From Oxalobacteraceae bacterium (GTDB lineage Bacteria > Pseudomonadota > Gammaproteobacteria > Burkholderiales > Burkholderiaceae_D), in assembly GCA_023259175.1 (NCBI GenBank), contig JAHFQV010000012.1:1-57301 (forward strand): a stretch of DNA of 57,301 nt. Reading direction: 5' to 3'. Positions within the stretch are counted from its first letter, which is position 1, and every line of letters begins with the position of its first letter. Position numbers and translations under genes: made by a program. The notes beneath the pieces were generated by a model. The model was not told the DNA's origin. It made no database searches and saw only the letters and a program-made list of their open reading frames with translations. Positions 36,227-45,901 of the stretch are shown here, piece by piece.

Positions 36227-37522
36227 ATGGAAAGTCTCTCACTGACGCGTTTAATTAGCGAAATTTCCGCTGACTTTGGAAATCCAGATTTTTGGGTGCA
36301 GCTGGGTTTGTTGCTGGTTTGTTTGGCGATGGCTTGGCTGTGGTCGCGCCATTTGCAGCGCTATTTTGCGACCGTTGATCAAACTAGTGGCGTGCTCAAA
36401 TTGGGCGTGGAAAGTTTTTCGCGTGTACTTTGGCCGCTCTTGGCTTTGATTTTTTTAATGCTCGTAAAAACAGTATTGGCCCATTTTCAGCACACGAGTT
36501 TGTTACGCCTATTTTTTCCTATCCTAGGCTCGCTGGCTTTGATACGTTTTAGTTTTTATGTGTTTCGTCGTGCCTTTGTGCGGGATGGCACGATAGGAAA
36601 TACCCTGCAAATTTTTGAAAAAGTTTTTGCGTCTTTGGTTTGGTTGGGTTTGGTCTTGCGCTTTACCAATTTGTGGGATGAAGTTTTTTCGACTTTAGAT
36701 CAGTTCGTACTGCCCATAGGGAAAACGCATGTATCGTTACTGGTGATTTTGCAGGCCAGTGCCTCGGTAGGTTTAACCCTCATTATCGCTTTGTGGTTGA
36801 GCGCCATGCTAGAGGCGCGCCTGATGCTGGTCACGAGCATGCATTCGTCTTTGCAGGTGGTGTTGTCGCGCTTGGGGCGAGCCATTTTCGTCTTGCTCGG
36901 TATTTTAATTAGCCTGGCTTTGGTCGGCATTGATCTCACGGTGTTGTCCGTATTTGGCGGCGCATTGGGGGTAGGTTTGGGCTTGGGTTTGCAACGCATT
37001 ACCAGTAGTTATGTGTCCGGGTTTATTATTTTATTCGACCGTAGTTTGTCGATAGGTGACATGATTACCGTCGATAAATTCAGTGGCAAAGTCACGCAAA
37101 TTAATACCCGCTACACCGTTCTAAAAGGCTTGGATGGCGTTGAGTCCATCATCCCCAATGAGACCTTGGTCTCAAACCCCGTGCAAAATCTATCCTTAAC
37201 CGATAGAGCGGTTTTGTTGACCACTGAATTTGTCGTGGACTTTAAAACCGATATTGAAGCGCTCCTGCCACAGTTGGTGGCGATTGTAACTGGCATTGAA
37301 CGGGTTTCCAAAGTCGAAGCGCCTTCGGCCTACCTGATTCGGTTTGCGCCTGATGGCTTTGAGTTACGGGTGGGGTTTTGGATAGATGACCCCGAAAATG
37401 GGCGAGCGAATGTGATTTCAGCGGTCAATCGTGCCATTTGGGCGCTGTTGCAAGTGCAAGAAATTACGATGCCCTATCCGCAACGTGTTGTGACCTTGAA
37501 TCCGGCAGCAAATAAAACTTGA
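36227..37522 (+). CDS. MscS-family mechanosensitive ion channel
   Basis: This 431-residue protein has about five or six predicted membrane helices. The pore-lining helix region is seen in LSVFGGALGVGLGLGLQRI, and the soluble MscS beta domain in VSGFIILFDRSLSIGDMITV, then the beta-rich IPNETLVSNPVQNLS. It would open under membrane tension and protect against osmotic downshock. It is longer at the N-terminus than E. coli MscS (286 residues). 23 bases separate it from rsmB. Confidence 0.92.
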   Translation: MESLSLTRLISEISADFGNPDFWVQLGLLLVCLAMAWLWSRHLQRYFATVDQTSGVLKLGVESFSRVLWPLLALIFLMLVKTVLAHFQHTSLLRLFFPILGSLALIRFSFYVFRRAFVRDGTIGNTLQIFEKVFASLVWLGLVLRFTNLWDEVFSTLDQFVLPIGKTHVSLLVILQASASVGLTLIIALWLSAMLEARLMLVTSMHSSLQVVLSRLGRAIFVLLGILISLALVGIDLTVLSVFGGALGVGLGLGLQRITSSYVSGFIILFDRSLSIGDMITVDKFSGKVTQINTRYTVLKGLDGVESIIPNETLVSNPVQNLSLTDRAVLLTTEFVVDFKTDIEALLPQLVAIVTGIERVSKVEAPSAYLIRFAPDGFELRVGFWIDDPENGRANVISAVNRAIWALLQVQEITMPYPQRVVTLNPAANKT

Positions 37523-37605
37523 TTGTGGGAAAAAAACGTACAATACTTTTGTATCTGTGGGGCATCTAGCAGTTGATTTAATCCTTAATTTTGGAGTAGT
37601 GAATT

Positions 37606-38808
37606 TTGAGTAATTTTACTGACATGTTTTTAGGCTTCCTTGCGCATGGTTTGGTGCATGCGTCAACTTGGCAAATCATTGTTTTCACTTTGGTCGTAAC
37701 CCATATCACCATCGCTAGTGTGACTATTTTTCTGCACCGTTGCCAAGCGCATCGCGCACTCGAGTTGCATGCAATCCCCAGTCATTTCTTCCGCTGTTGG
37801 TTGTGGTTGACGACCGGCCAAGTGACCAAGGAATGGGCTGCGGTGCATCGCAAACATCACGCTAAATGTGAAACTGAAGAAGACCCGCACAGCCCTGTGA
37901 CACGCGGCATTAAAAAAGTTTTGTTGGAAGGTGCCGAGCTCTATCGTATTGAATCAAAGAATCAAGAGACTCTGCAAAAATATGGCCACGGCACGCCCGA
38001 CGATTGGCTAGAACGTAATCTCTACACGCGTTTTAGCTGGCAAGGTGTTGGTGTGATGCTGGTGATTGATCTGATGTTGTTTGGTGTCTTGGGATTGTCG
38101 GTTTGGGCGGTACAAATGCTTTGGATACCCGTGACTGCCGCTGGCATTATCAATGGCATTGGACACTATTGGGGTTACCGTAATTATGAATGCGCTGATG
38201 CCGCGACCAATATCGTCCCTTGGGGGATTATCATCGGCGGCGAAGAACTGCATAACAATCATCATACCTTTGCCACGAGTGCGAAATTGTCTTCGAAATG
38301 GTATGAGTTCGATATAGGCTGGGCGTATATTCGTACCTTGGAAACCTTGGGTTTGGCGAAGGTCAAGAAAATTGCACCGCAACCCAAATTTTTAGATACC
38401 AAAGTCGTGGTGGATGGCGAAACTTTGCATGCAGTGATTACCAATCGCTACGATGTCATGGCGACTTATGCCAAATCGCTGCGTCAAGCTTGGCGTGACG
38501 AAGTCGTGCAATTGCGTAAGAATACGCAGTTTGAAAAGGGCTTTTTAGCGAATGTGCAGTTGTTGTTGCAACGCGAACCGACCCAATTGGAGGCGCTGCA
38601 AAAGCAAGAATTATTACGCCTTTTTGCTCACAGCAAAGCACTTAAGACCATGCACGATATGCGCTTAGAGCTCAATGCTATTTGGGATCGCTCTAGCGCC
38701 ACTCGGGAGCAGTTGGTCGCGCAATTACAAGACTGGTGCGCCCGTGCCGAAGCTTCGGGCATTAAGACCTTGCAAGAGTTTTCTTTGCGATTGCGCACCT
38801 ACGCATAA
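37606..38808 (+). CDS. Acyl-CoA/acyl-lipid fatty-acid desaturase (delta-9 type)
   Basis: The 400-residue membrane di-iron desaturase has three histidine boxes: HRCQAH (about residue 45), HRKHH (about 85), and HNNHH (about 215), the hallmark of the membrane-bound desaturase superfamily. Four hydrophobic segments are visible. It starts at TTG 37606, since no ATG fits and GGAG lies 9-12 bases before it. A C-terminal 140-residue soluble extension follows. It introduces a cis double bond into acyl chains, adjusting membrane fluidity (family knowledge). Confidence 0.92.
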   Translation: MSNFTDMFLGFLAHGLVHASTWQIIVFTLVVTHITIASVTIFLHRCQAHRALELHAIPSHFFRCWLWLTTGQVTKEWAAVHRKHHAKCETEEDPHSPVTRGIKKVLLEGAELYRIESKNQETLQKYGHGTPDDWLERNLYTRFSWQGVGVMLVIDLMLFGVLGLSVWAVQMLWIPVTAAGIINGIGHYWGYRNYECADAATNIVPWGIIIGGEELHNNHHTFATSAKLSSKWYEFDIGWAYIRTLETLGLAKVKKIAPQPKFLDTKVVVDGETLHAVITNRYDVMATYAKSLRQAWRDEVVQLRKNTQFEKGFLANVQLLLQREPTQLEALQKQELLRLFAHSKALKTMHDMRLELNAIWDRSSATREQLVAQLQDWCARAEASGIKTLQEFSLRLRTYA

Positions 38809-38857
38809 GTGAATTTGCTGTGCGCGCTGCGCGCACAGGATGCAAAAGAGATGGACG

Positions 38858-38891
38858 AAAAAAAACCTGCGAAATTTCGCAGGTTTTTTTT
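38858..38891. terminator. Bidirectional terminator between desaturase and rpmG
   Basis: Stem AAAAAAACCTGCGAA / TTCGCAGGTTTTTTT with a minimal loop. T-tracts appear in both directions. A GC-rich palindrome (TGTGCGCG-CTG-CGCGCACA) at 38819-38837 lies just before it. Confidence 0.85.
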
Positions 38892-38908
38892 CGAAATGCA
38901 AAAACAAA

Positions 38909-39076
38909 TTATTTGATTTTGGTTTCTTTGTAGATGACATGCTTACGTGCCTTGGGATCAAACTTCATGATCTCCATTTTTTCAGGCATAGTACGTTTGT
39001 TTTTTGATGTCGTGTAGAAGTGACCCGTTCCTGCAGTCGATTCTAATTTGATCTTGTCGCGACCAGATTTAGCCAT
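38909..39076 (-). CDS. rpmG: 50S ribosomal protein L33
   Basis: The 55-residue product reads [20 protein letters not shown] and ends [17 protein letters not shown]. This is the standard proteobacterial L33, the cysteine-free (non-zinc) form. AGGAAAA precedes the ATG on the minus strand. It lies 25 bases downstream of rpmB, as usual. Confidence 0.97.
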   Translation of the reverse strand: MAKSGRDKIKLESTAGTGHFYTTSKNKRTMPEKMEIMKFDPKARKHVIYKETKIK

Positions 39077-39101
39077 GATATTTTCCTAACAATAGATTTG
39101 C

Positions 39102-39338
39102 TTAAACTTTTTCGCCGCGAGCGCGTAAGTCAACCAAAACGGCATCGATACCGATTTTGTCCACGACACGTAAGCCAGCGTTTGATAAACGCAAGGATAC
39201 CCAGCGATTCTCAGATTCTACGAAAAAGCGGCGATTTTGCAGGTTAGGCAAAAAACGACGTTTAGTTTTGTTGTTCGCATGGGAAACGTTGTTGCCAACC
39301 ATTGGCCCCTTCCCAGTAACTTGGCATACACGCGCCAT
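39102..39338 (-). CDS. rpmB: 50S ribosomal protein L28
   Basis: The 78-residue product begins [20 protein letters not shown] and has the family blocks [13 protein letters not shown] and [16 protein letters not shown]. It lacks the CxxC zinc knuckle. AGGAG precedes the ATG on the minus strand. It forms an operon with rpmG. Confidence 0.97.
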   Translation of the reverse strand: MARVCQVTGKGPMVGNNVSHANNKTKRRFLPNLQNRRFFVESENRWVSLRLSNAGLRVVDKIGIDAVLVDLRARGEKV

Positions 39339-39479
39339 GTTTCACTCCTTAATGATTTCCGAAATTGGAAAAAACGTGAGTATAGCCAAAAAACGGTGAA
39401 ATATCAACGACTTGTGAAAAACAAGTGTGTCTTTTTATGTTTGTTGTATTTAACAATTTACGTTTGACTCGGAAACCCT

Positions 39480-40154
39480 TTAAATTTGCCCATTTTCCGC
39501 GAAAGAGTAAATCTGATGATTAGCGACGATGAAATGATCCAGTATTCTCACATCGACTAAGGCCATCGCGGATTTTAAGGTTTGTGTGAGGGAAATGTCG
39601 GCTTGGCTGGGTTCTGGCGAGCCAGAGGGATGATTGTGCGCAAGGATGACGCTGGCGGCATTGTGTGACAGCGCGCTTTTCACCACTTCTCTCGGGTAAA
39701 CACTGGCATGGCTTAAGCTTCCACGAAATAATTCTTGCGCTTTGATCAGTCGGTTTTTAATGTCCAGAAAAAGGATGGTGAATGATTCGTATTGTTTGTG
39801 ACCGATTTCGAGTTGCAAGTATTGTCTAACGGCTTGGGGCGAAGAGAGTGAGCTTTGTGTCTGCAATTCTTCTTTGATGGCGCGTTTGGCCAATTCCAAG
39901 ACGGCGTGAAGTTGGGCATATTTTGCGCTACCCAAGCCATGTAGCTGTTCGAATTCTCTTAGATTTGCAGCAAATAGGCCGCGTAAAGAGCCAAATTGCT
40001 GCAACATATCTCGCCCCAGATCGACTGCACTTTTGCCTCGCACGCCGGTGCGTAGGAAGACCGCCAGGAGTTCAGGATCAGATAGGGCATGTGCGCCTAA
40101 ATTGATTAAACGTTCGCGTGGCCTTTGGTCTTTGGGCCAATCATTGATCGCCAT
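39480..40154 (-). CDS. radC: RadC/JAB-domain protein
   Basis: The 224-residue protein has an N-terminal helix-hairpin-helix part (residues about 1-100, including DPELLAVFLRTG) and a C-terminal JAMM-like domain with the metal-binding pattern LAHNHPSGSPEPSQAD, Asp in the last position. The biological role of RadC is unsettled despite its name. ATG 40154 is preferred over TTG 40160, with AGGA spaced 6 bases upstream. It lies upstream of rpmB on the same strand. Confidence 0.92.
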   Translation of the reverse strand: MAINDWPKDQRPRERLINLGAHALSDPELLAVFLRTGVRGKSAVDLGRDMLQQFGSLRGLFAANLREFEQLHGLGSAKYAQLHAVLELAKRAIKEELQTQSSLSSPQAVRQYLQLEIGHKQYESFTILFLDIKNRLIKAQELFRGSLSHASVYPREVVKSALSHNAASVILAHNHPSGSPEPSQADISLTQTLKSAMALVDVRILDHFIVANHQIYSFAENGQI

Positions 40155-40242
40155 TGGCAATTCCTAAAATGGGAGGTGGGGAAATTTTCAAGCGGCGCTG
40201 CTTTACTTTACAATAGGGGGTTTGCAGCGCTCTATTTTTATT

Positions 40243-40698
40243 ATGTCTGAAAAATCTATGCTTGTCGTCAATAAAAACGCTTATCTCACTTTACATTACC
40301 GTTTAGCCACACTTGCGGGCGAAGACATCATTTCTACTTTTCATGAAAGCCCAGCGACCTTGTTATTGGGGCAGGGGCAGTTAGCTCCCGGTTTGGAAGC
40401 GGCTTTGTTGGGCTTGGAGGAGGGATCGCATACGACGCAAGAACTGGCACCGGAAGCCGCTTTTGGTGTGCGTAATCCTGAATTAATGCAGCGGGTTTCC
40501 TTGAAAACTCTGCGTGAGAATTCGGTCTTGGGTGAAGAATTTAAAGTCGGTGATTTGATCGATTTTAACGCGCCTTCGGGTGGGCAATTTGCGGGCGTGA
40601 TCCAAGATTTAGATGAGGAATCGGCGCTGTTCGATTTTAATCATCCGCTGGCAGGACAGCGTGTTTTGTTCGAAGTTAAAATCATTGGAATTTTATAG
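40243..40698 (+). CDS. fkpB: FKBP-type peptidyl-prolyl isomerase (SlyD/FkpB group)
   Basis: The 151-residue enzyme has the reduced FKBP fold with an IF insertion. [40 protein letters not shown] and [16 protein letters not shown] are the hallmark segments. The E. coli homologue fkpB also precedes ispH. ATG 40243 is preferred over TTG 40222. Its TAG stop shares one base with the ispH GTG start. Confidence 0.9.
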   Translation: MSEKSMLVVNKNAYLTLHYRLATLAGEDIISTFHESPATLLLGQGQLAPGLEAALLGLEEGSHTTQELAPEAAFGVRNPELMQRVSLKTLRENSVLGEEFKVGDLIDFNAPSGGQFAGVIQDLDEESALFDFNHPLAGQRVLFEVKIIGIL

Positions 40699-41642
40699 TG
40701 AGCACTTTAGAAAAAGAAATATTGTTGGCACAGCCCCGTGGTTTTTGTGCGGGCGTGGATCGTGCGATTGACATCGTTGAATTAGCTTTGGCGCAGTTTG
40801 GGGCGCCGATTTATGTACGTCACGAGATCGTTCACAATGCTTATGTGGTTGAAAATTTGCGTGAAAAGGGTGCGGTGTTTATCGAAGAACTCGATGATGT
40901 GCCAGCGGGTAGTACCTTGATTTTTTCCGCTCATGGTGTCTCACAAGCGATACGCGAAGATGCCGAGCAGCGTGGCTTGAAGGTGTTCGATGCGACTTGC
41001 CCTTTGGTGACCAAGGTGCATATTGAGGTCGCCAAGATGCGCCGTGAAGGCCGCGAAATTATTATGATTGGACATCAGGGACACCCTGAAGTTGAAGGAA
41101 CAATGGGGCAATCTGAAGGGGGTATGTATTTGGTGGAAACCCTAGACGATGTGGCGCATCTGACGGTCAAGGACCCAAGCATGTTAGCCTATGTTTCGCA
41201 AACCACGCTGTCTGTTGACGATACGGCTGATATTATCGAAGCGCTCAAGCGCACGTTCCCGCTGATTACCGAGCCGAAAAAAGGCGACATTTGCTACGCA
41301 ACCACGAATCGTCAAACTGCGGTCAAATTCATGGCACCGCAAGTTGATCTGGTGATCGTGGTGGGCAGTCAAAACAGCTCCAATTCGAATCGCTTGCGTG
41401 AGGTTGCCCAAAAAATGGGAACGACGGCCTATATGATTGACAAGGCAGAAGATATTAATCCAGTCTGGTTGGAAAATTGCGCGCGTGTCGGTGTGACTGC
41501 GGGTGCTTCCGCGCCGGAAATTTTGGTCAATCAAGTGGTCGATCAACTCAAGCGTTTAGGCGTTAGGAGCGTGCGTACTTTGGATGGCGCTGAGGAACAT
41601 GTGACCTTTCCTTTACCCAAGGGTTTGGCGCGCGTGGGCTGA
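40698..41642 (+). CDS. ispH: 4-hydroxy-3-methylbut-2-enyl diphosphate reductase IspH
   Basis: The 314-residue iron-sulfur enzyme makes isopentenyl and dimethylallyl diphosphate, the last step of the MEP isoprenoid pathway. The three cluster cysteines are visible in [23 protein letters not shown] and [12 protein letters not shown]. Also present are [10 protein letters not shown] and SSNSNRL. It starts at GTG 40698, overlapping the fkpB stop by one base. Confidence 0.96.
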   Translation: MSTLEKEILLAQPRGFCAGVDRAIDIVELALAQFGAPIYVRHEIVHNAYVVENLREKGAVFIEELDDVPAGSTLIFSAHGVSQAIREDAEQRGLKVFDATCPLVTKVHIEVAKMRREGREIIMIGHQGHPEVEGTMGQSEGGMYLVETLDDVAHLTVKDPSMLAYVSQTTLSVDDTADIIEALKRTFPLITEPKKGDICYATTNRQTAVKFMAPQVDLVIVVGSQNSSNSNRLREVAQKMGTTAYMIDKAEDINPVWLENCARVGVTAGASAPEILVNQVVDQLKRLGVRSVRTLDGAEEHVTFPLPKGLARVG

Positions 41643-41646
41643 TTTT

Positions 41647-42864
41647 TTAAGTCGCAGTACCCGTCAGAAATTGTCTCAAACCTGCGTCGCTACAGTAGCC
41701 TATTTGCAGTTCTGGTGTGGCATGCCAATCGGAAAAACGCTTTAAAACGCGTTTCAGATCAAGACCTAAAGCTTCGCTGAAGTTGACCTCTGCTTCTAGG
41801 TGCAGGGCTTTGATTTCCATGACACCTATTTTTCGATGGGCTTTGGCATCGATGCGACCGATGAGTTTTCCACGTCTCAGTATGGGCAGTGTGAAGTAGC
41901 CATATTGGCGCTTGGATTGCGGCGTGTAGCATTCGATTTTATAGTCGAAATGAAAGAAATCTAGGGCGCGTTTTCTATCCCAAACAATCGGGTCAAAGGG
42001 GGAGAGTAAAGTAGTAAGGCTCGCTTTTAATTGCCCAGCTTGCGCTTGGTTCAGTAAATCCTTATGCGCGGGATGGACGTAGAAATCTTCTTGCCATCCT
42101 TCGACGCGCACCACTTGCAGTAGTCCACGATCAGCGAGGGCTTGCGCGCTTAATTTGTGGGCTAATTTTTTCATGCGAAAATAATCTGCGATCCACTGTG
42201 CTTGTGTGATGCCCAGTGCACGCACTGCATCGAGTACTTGATTTTCTTCATCGTGCGCGCGTTTGCCCAAGTCACGTTGGTCTTGCCATGTCGGATGGAC
42301 GCGTTCGGTTAAATCATACACACGTTGAAATCCTTGACGACGATCAACCATGACTTGGCCAGTGGTAAAGAGTACTTCGAGCGAGCGCTTTTCTGGTTTC
42401 CAATCCCACCAACCATTGTTTTTTTCTGTATTGCCTACAAAATCGGCAGAGCGGCATGCACCATTTTTCTTGATGTGCGTGAGGACTTGTTGGATGTGCT
42501 TGGCATTTTCAAGTTGCCAGCTTTGATTGAGCTTCCAGCCCATATTGTCGGGCTGTAGCATTTGATGGCGATAGCGACCGAAATGTTCGATAGGGATGAA
42601 ACAGGCTTCGTGCGACCAGTATTCGAATAGATTTTTTTCCGCGAGATGTTGATCCAGCCAGTTTAAAGGATAGTCGCCAAGTCGACTCCAAAGCACCAAG
42701 TAAGGGCTGCGTGCGACCACACTAATGGTGTCGATTTGCAGCACGCCCATGCGTCGTATACAGGCTAAAACTTCAGCCTTACTTGCTTTGCTTTTCGCAG
42801 GATGAAGTAAGCCTTGCGCAGCCAATTGCAGGTTTCTAGCGGCGGTCAGGCTAAGCGAAATCAT
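41647..42864 (-). CDS. Winged-helix DNA glycosylase, YcaQ/AlkX type
   Basis: The 405-residue HTH_42 family protein starts SLTAARNLQLAAQGLL. Gln43-Ile44-Asp45 in MGVLQIDTISVV gives the QxD catalytic motif that marks the YcaQ/AlkX branch (AlkZ has QxQ). Further matches are YWSHEACFIPIE and PFDPIVWDRKR. These enzymes unhook interstrand crosslinks and excise bulky N7-alkyl purines (family knowledge). It is eight bases downstream of trpS, in the same operon. Confidence 0.88.
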   Translation of the reverse strand: MISLSLTAARNLQLAAQGLLHPAKSKASKAEVLACIRRMGVLQIDTISVVARSPYLVLWSRLGDYPLNWLDQHLAEKNLFEYWSHEACFIPIEHFGRYRHQMLQPDNMGWKLNQSWQLENAKHIQQVLTHIKKNGACRSADFVGNTEKNNGWWDWKPEKRSLEVLFTTGQVMVDRRQGFQRVYDLTERVHPTWQDQRDLGKRAHDEENQVLDAVRALGITQAQWIADYFRMKKLAHKLSAQALADRGLLQVVRVEGWQEDFYVHPAHKDLLNQAQAGQLKASLTTLLSPFDPIVWDRKRALDFFHFDYKIECYTPQSKRQYGYFTLPILRRGKLIGRIDAKAHRKIGVMEIKALHLEAEVNFSEALGLDLKRVLKRFSDWHATPELQIGYCSDAGLRQFLTGTAT

Positions 42865-42872
42865 GAGGTTTT

Positions 42873-43919
42873 TTAAAAATGCTTTAAGCCGATAGCGGCT
42901 TTGACTTCGTCATTGGTACGTGCCGCAATTTCGCGGGCGCGGAGGGTGCCTTGCTTCAAGAGTTGTAAGACATGGCCTTTATCTTTTTCGTATTCCTGAC
43001 GCCGTTCGCGGATCGGGCGCAGCATGTCTTGCAAGATGCCTTCGAGTCGCGCTTTGACTTTCGAGTCGCCCAAGCCGCCGCCTACATAGTGTTCCTTCAT
43101 CGCTTGTAGTCCTTCTTTGTCCGGGTCGAAAGCATCGAGATAGGTGAAGGCGACGTTGCCCTCTAAGTGACCAGGGTCTTCCACACGCAAGTGTAAAGGG
43201 TCGGTATAGACATTGCGCACAGCGAGTTTGATTTCGGCTTCGCTTGCACCTAGGTTGATGGCGTTCCCCAATGATTTGCTCATTTTGGCTTTGCCGTCTA
43301 TGCCCGGCAATCGACCGATTTCAGGTACCAAGGCCTCGCATTCCACCAAGATGTCTTTTTTCGCTAGACGATTGAAGCGACGCACGATTTCGTTCGTCTG
43401 TTCTATCATGGGAATTTGGTCATCGCCGACCGGCACTAAACTGGCTTTGAAGGCGGTGATGTCGGCCGCTTGACTGACGGGATAAGTGAAAAATCCAGCG
43501 GGAATATCCCGTTCGAAATTACGTAAAATAATTTCTTGTTTGATGGTGGGATTGCGTTCTAAACGTGCGATGGTGACTAAATTCATGTAGTAAAACGTGA
43601 GTTCAGTTAACTCGGGAATTTGCGATTGGATAAAGATGGTGGACTTGGAGGGGTCAATCCCAACCGCCAAATAATCCAGCGCCACTTCGATGACATTGTT
43701 ATGAACTTTGCTCGGATCGTCCATATTGTCGGTCAATGCTTGGGCATCGGCGATCATAATGTATTGCTGATACTGGTTTTGGTACATCACGCGATTGCGC
43801 AGACTGCCCACGAAATGGCCTAAATGGAGTGGGCCAGTGGGTCGATCACCTGTGAGGATGAGATGTTGCTTATTGCTGGGCGATTTTACTTCGGATGGGG
43901 TTTGCTGCGCGTGGTTCAT
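42873..43919 (-). CDS. trpS: Tryptophan--tRNA ligase TrpS
   Basis: The 348-residue class I synthetase has the HIGH-type motif [11 protein letters not shown] near residue 30 and [10 protein letters not shown] near residue 214. TGDRPTG at the start and the region [10 protein letters not shown] match TrpRS. It attaches tryptophan to tRNA-Trp in the cytoplasm. It is divergent from hemC with a 196-base shared upstream region. Confidence 0.96.
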   Translation of the reverse strand: MNHAQQTPSEVKSPSNKQHLILTGDRPTGPLHLGHFVGSLRNRVMYQNQYQQYIMIADAQALTDNMDDPSKVHNNVIEVALDYLAVGIDPSKSTIFIQSQIPELTELTFYYMNLVTIARLERNPTIKQEIILRNFERDIPAGFFTYPVSQAADITAFKASLVPVGDDQIPMIEQTNEIVRRFNRLAKKDILVECEALVPEIGRLPGIDGKAKMSKSLGNAINLGASEAEIKLAVRNVYTDPLHLRVEDPGHLEGNVAFTYLDAFDPDKEGLQAMKEHYVGGGLGDSKVKARLEGILQDMLRPIRERRQEYEKDKGHVLQLLKQGTLRAREIAARTNDEVKAAIGLKHF

Positions 43920-44115
43920 GCGGTGTCCAAATTCGGTGAGTGTCGATTCTAAAAGAGCGAAAATTGCGATGCTATTCCTCGGCGCATAATGCCTTTAGCC
44001 TCGCTTTATTGTCAAGAATTGTCTGAGAAAGATGAGCCTCGGCATGGTAAAATCCGAGTTTAGGCATTTTGCTTTACCATAAATTTTTAAATAACTTTTT
44101 TAGAAGGTTTGTGCT

Positions 44116-45081
44116 TTGAACGCTGACTTAAATTCGACCACGGCCATGCCTAAGCAACTCATTATCGCGTCTCGCGAAAGCCGTTTGGCGATGTGGCAGG
44201 CTGAACATGTGCGGGCGCGCTTGCAGGCTTTGTATCCGCAGTGCGATGTGCGTATTTTAGGGATGACGACGCGCGGTGATCAGATACTCGATAGAGCCTT
44301 ATCGCAGGTGGGTGGCAAGGGTTTGTTTGTCAAAGAGCTGGAAGTGGCGATGGAAGACGGTCGTGCCGATTTAGCGGTGCATTCCTTAAAAGATGTGCCT
44401 ATGGATTTGCCGGACGGTTTTATGCTCGCTGCGGTTTTAGAGCGCGAAGACCCACGCGACGCCTTTGTCTCGAACGCCTATACCTCTTTGGCGGCGCTAC
44501 CGGCAGGGGCGATTGTCGGCACCAGCAGTTTGCGTCGGCAAGCCTTGATTTCCGCAGGTTTTCCGCATTTGATTATTAAGCCCTTGCGTGGCAATCTCGA
44601 TACGCGTTTGCGTAAGCTCGATGCGGGTGAATATGCCGCCATTATTTTGGCTGCAGCGGGTTTGAAACGCTTAGGAGTGCCAGAACGCATTACTGCTTTT
44701 TTAGCGCCTGAACTGAGTTTGCCTGCCGCCGGACAAGGTGCAATGGCGATTGAAATTTTGAGTGGTCGATCCGATTTAATTGCAGCACTTGCGCCGCTGA
44801 ATCATCACGAAACTTCCTTGCGCGTGCATGCCGAAAGAGCGGTCTCAAAGGCTTTTGGCGGGAGTTGTCAAATTCCGCTGGCCGCTTTCGCCGAGATTGA
44901 GGCAGGTCAGATGACTTTGCGCGCGATGGTGGCGACTCCGGATGGCGGACAGTCTGCCCACGCCGCTGTCAGTGGCGACGCTGAACATGCCTTGCGTTTG
45001 AGCGAGCAAGTTGTGCAGCGGCTGCAGCAGCAAAATGCCGACGCGATTTTGGCGCAATGTCGTGTTGCAGGCGATTCTTAA
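44116..45081 (+). CDS. hemC: Porphobilinogen deaminase (hydroxymethylbilane synthase) HemC
   Basis: The 321-residue enzyme condenses four porphobilinogens into hydroxymethylbilane. Key parts are [43 protein letters not shown] and [13 protein letters not shown]; the Cys of GSCQIP holds the dipyrromethane cofactor. The TTG start is chosen because AGAAGG lies 8 bases upstream; ATG 44146 is the alternative. It begins hemC-hemD-hemX-hemY, and its TAA abuts the hemD ATG. Confidence 0.96.
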   Translation: MNADLNSTTAMPKQLIIASRESRLAMWQAEHVRARLQALYPQCDVRILGMTTRGDQILDRALSQVGGKGLFVKELEVAMEDGRADLAVHSLKDVPMDLPDGFMLAAVLEREDPRDAFVSNAYTSLAALPAGAIVGTSSLRRQALISAGFPHLIIKPLRGNLDTRLRKLDAGEYAAIILAAAGLKRLGVPERITAFLAPELSLPAAGQGAMAIEILSGRSDLIAALAPLNHHETSLRVHAERAVSKAFGGSCQIPLAAFAEIEAGQMTLRAMVATPDGGQSAHAAVSGDAEHALRLSEQVVQRLQQQNADAILAQCRVAGDS

Positions 45082-45894
45082 ATGAGCCCGTTTTCCGCCG
45101 AACTGGACTCAGATGTTAGGATCGTTCTCACGCGTCCAGAAAAGCAGGCGCGGCAAATGCTGCCGGCTTTGGCGCAGTTAGGCTTGGCGGCGGAGATTTT
45201 TTCCTTATTTGAAATCGAGACACTCGATGATTTTACTTTGCTCGATGCTGCGCTAGCGCGGCTTGCTGATTTTGCGCTGCTGGTCTTCGTGAGCCCGAAT
45301 GCGATTGAAGCTTTTTTCGCGCGCCTCACACAACAAAATATGGCTCATCCAAAGAGGATGCAATGGGGCGTGATGGGTGCGAGCAGCCTGCAAGCTTTGC
45401 AGATTCATATAGGCACAGATGGATTGGAACGAGTCGTGCAGCCCGCCGATGCGCAAAAAACGGATTCGGAAAGTTTTTTTGCGAACTTAGATTTAGACCA
45501 TTTGCGCGGCAAAAAAGTGTTGATCGTGCGTGGTAGTTCTGGACGCGAATTTCTCTCACAAGCATTGCGGCAGCAAGGGATAGAAGTGGAATTAGTGAGC
45601 GCGTATCGGCGTGTTTTTCCGATCTTAAATCAAGCACGTCAAGATCAGCTCGAACAACTTTTGCAAAAACAAAGAACATGGATAATTACCAGTTCAGAGG
45701 CCCTAAAACAGCTTATAGCTTGGTGCGCAGCGAGTGCGATACCCGATGCAGTCGTTAAAATGCAACACCAAGTCCTGTTCGTACCACATCAACGTATTGC
45801 AGAACAGGCGCAAGGTTTAGGATGCCATCATGTGCACTTAACTGCCTCTGGCGACGAAAATATTTTACTCGCGTTACAATCTCGACAAATTTAA
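45082..45894 (+). CDS. hemD: Uroporphyrinogen-III synthase HemD
   Basis: The 270-residue protein cyclises hydroxymethylbilane with D-ring inversion to uroporphyrinogen III. Sequence is poorly conserved in this family. VLTRPEKQARQMLPAL, FVSPNAIEAFF and VLIVRGSSGREFLSQALRQQG are recognisable, and its position between hemC and hemX supports the call. Two similar lobes are expected. Confidence 0.92.
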   Translation: MSPFSAELDSDVRIVLTRPEKQARQMLPALAQLGLAAEIFSLFEIETLDDFTLLDAALARLADFALLVFVSPNAIEAFFARLTQQNMAHPKRMQWGVMGASSLQALQIHIGTDGLERVVQPADAQKTDSESFFANLDLDHLRGKKVLIVRGSSGREFLSQALRQQGIEVELVSAYRRVFPILNQARQDQLEQLLQKQRTWIITSSEALKQLIAWCAASAIPDAVVKMQHQVLFVPHQRIAEQAQGLGCHHVHLTASGDENILLALQSRQI

Positions 45895-45901
45895 TTTCCA
45901 T

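Noticed and set aside
38819-38837. GC-rich palindrome TGTGCGCG-CTG-CGCGCACA as an operator
   Set aside because: It lies between a stop codon and a strong terminator, where a second hairpin is more likely part of the termination region. No gene start is near.
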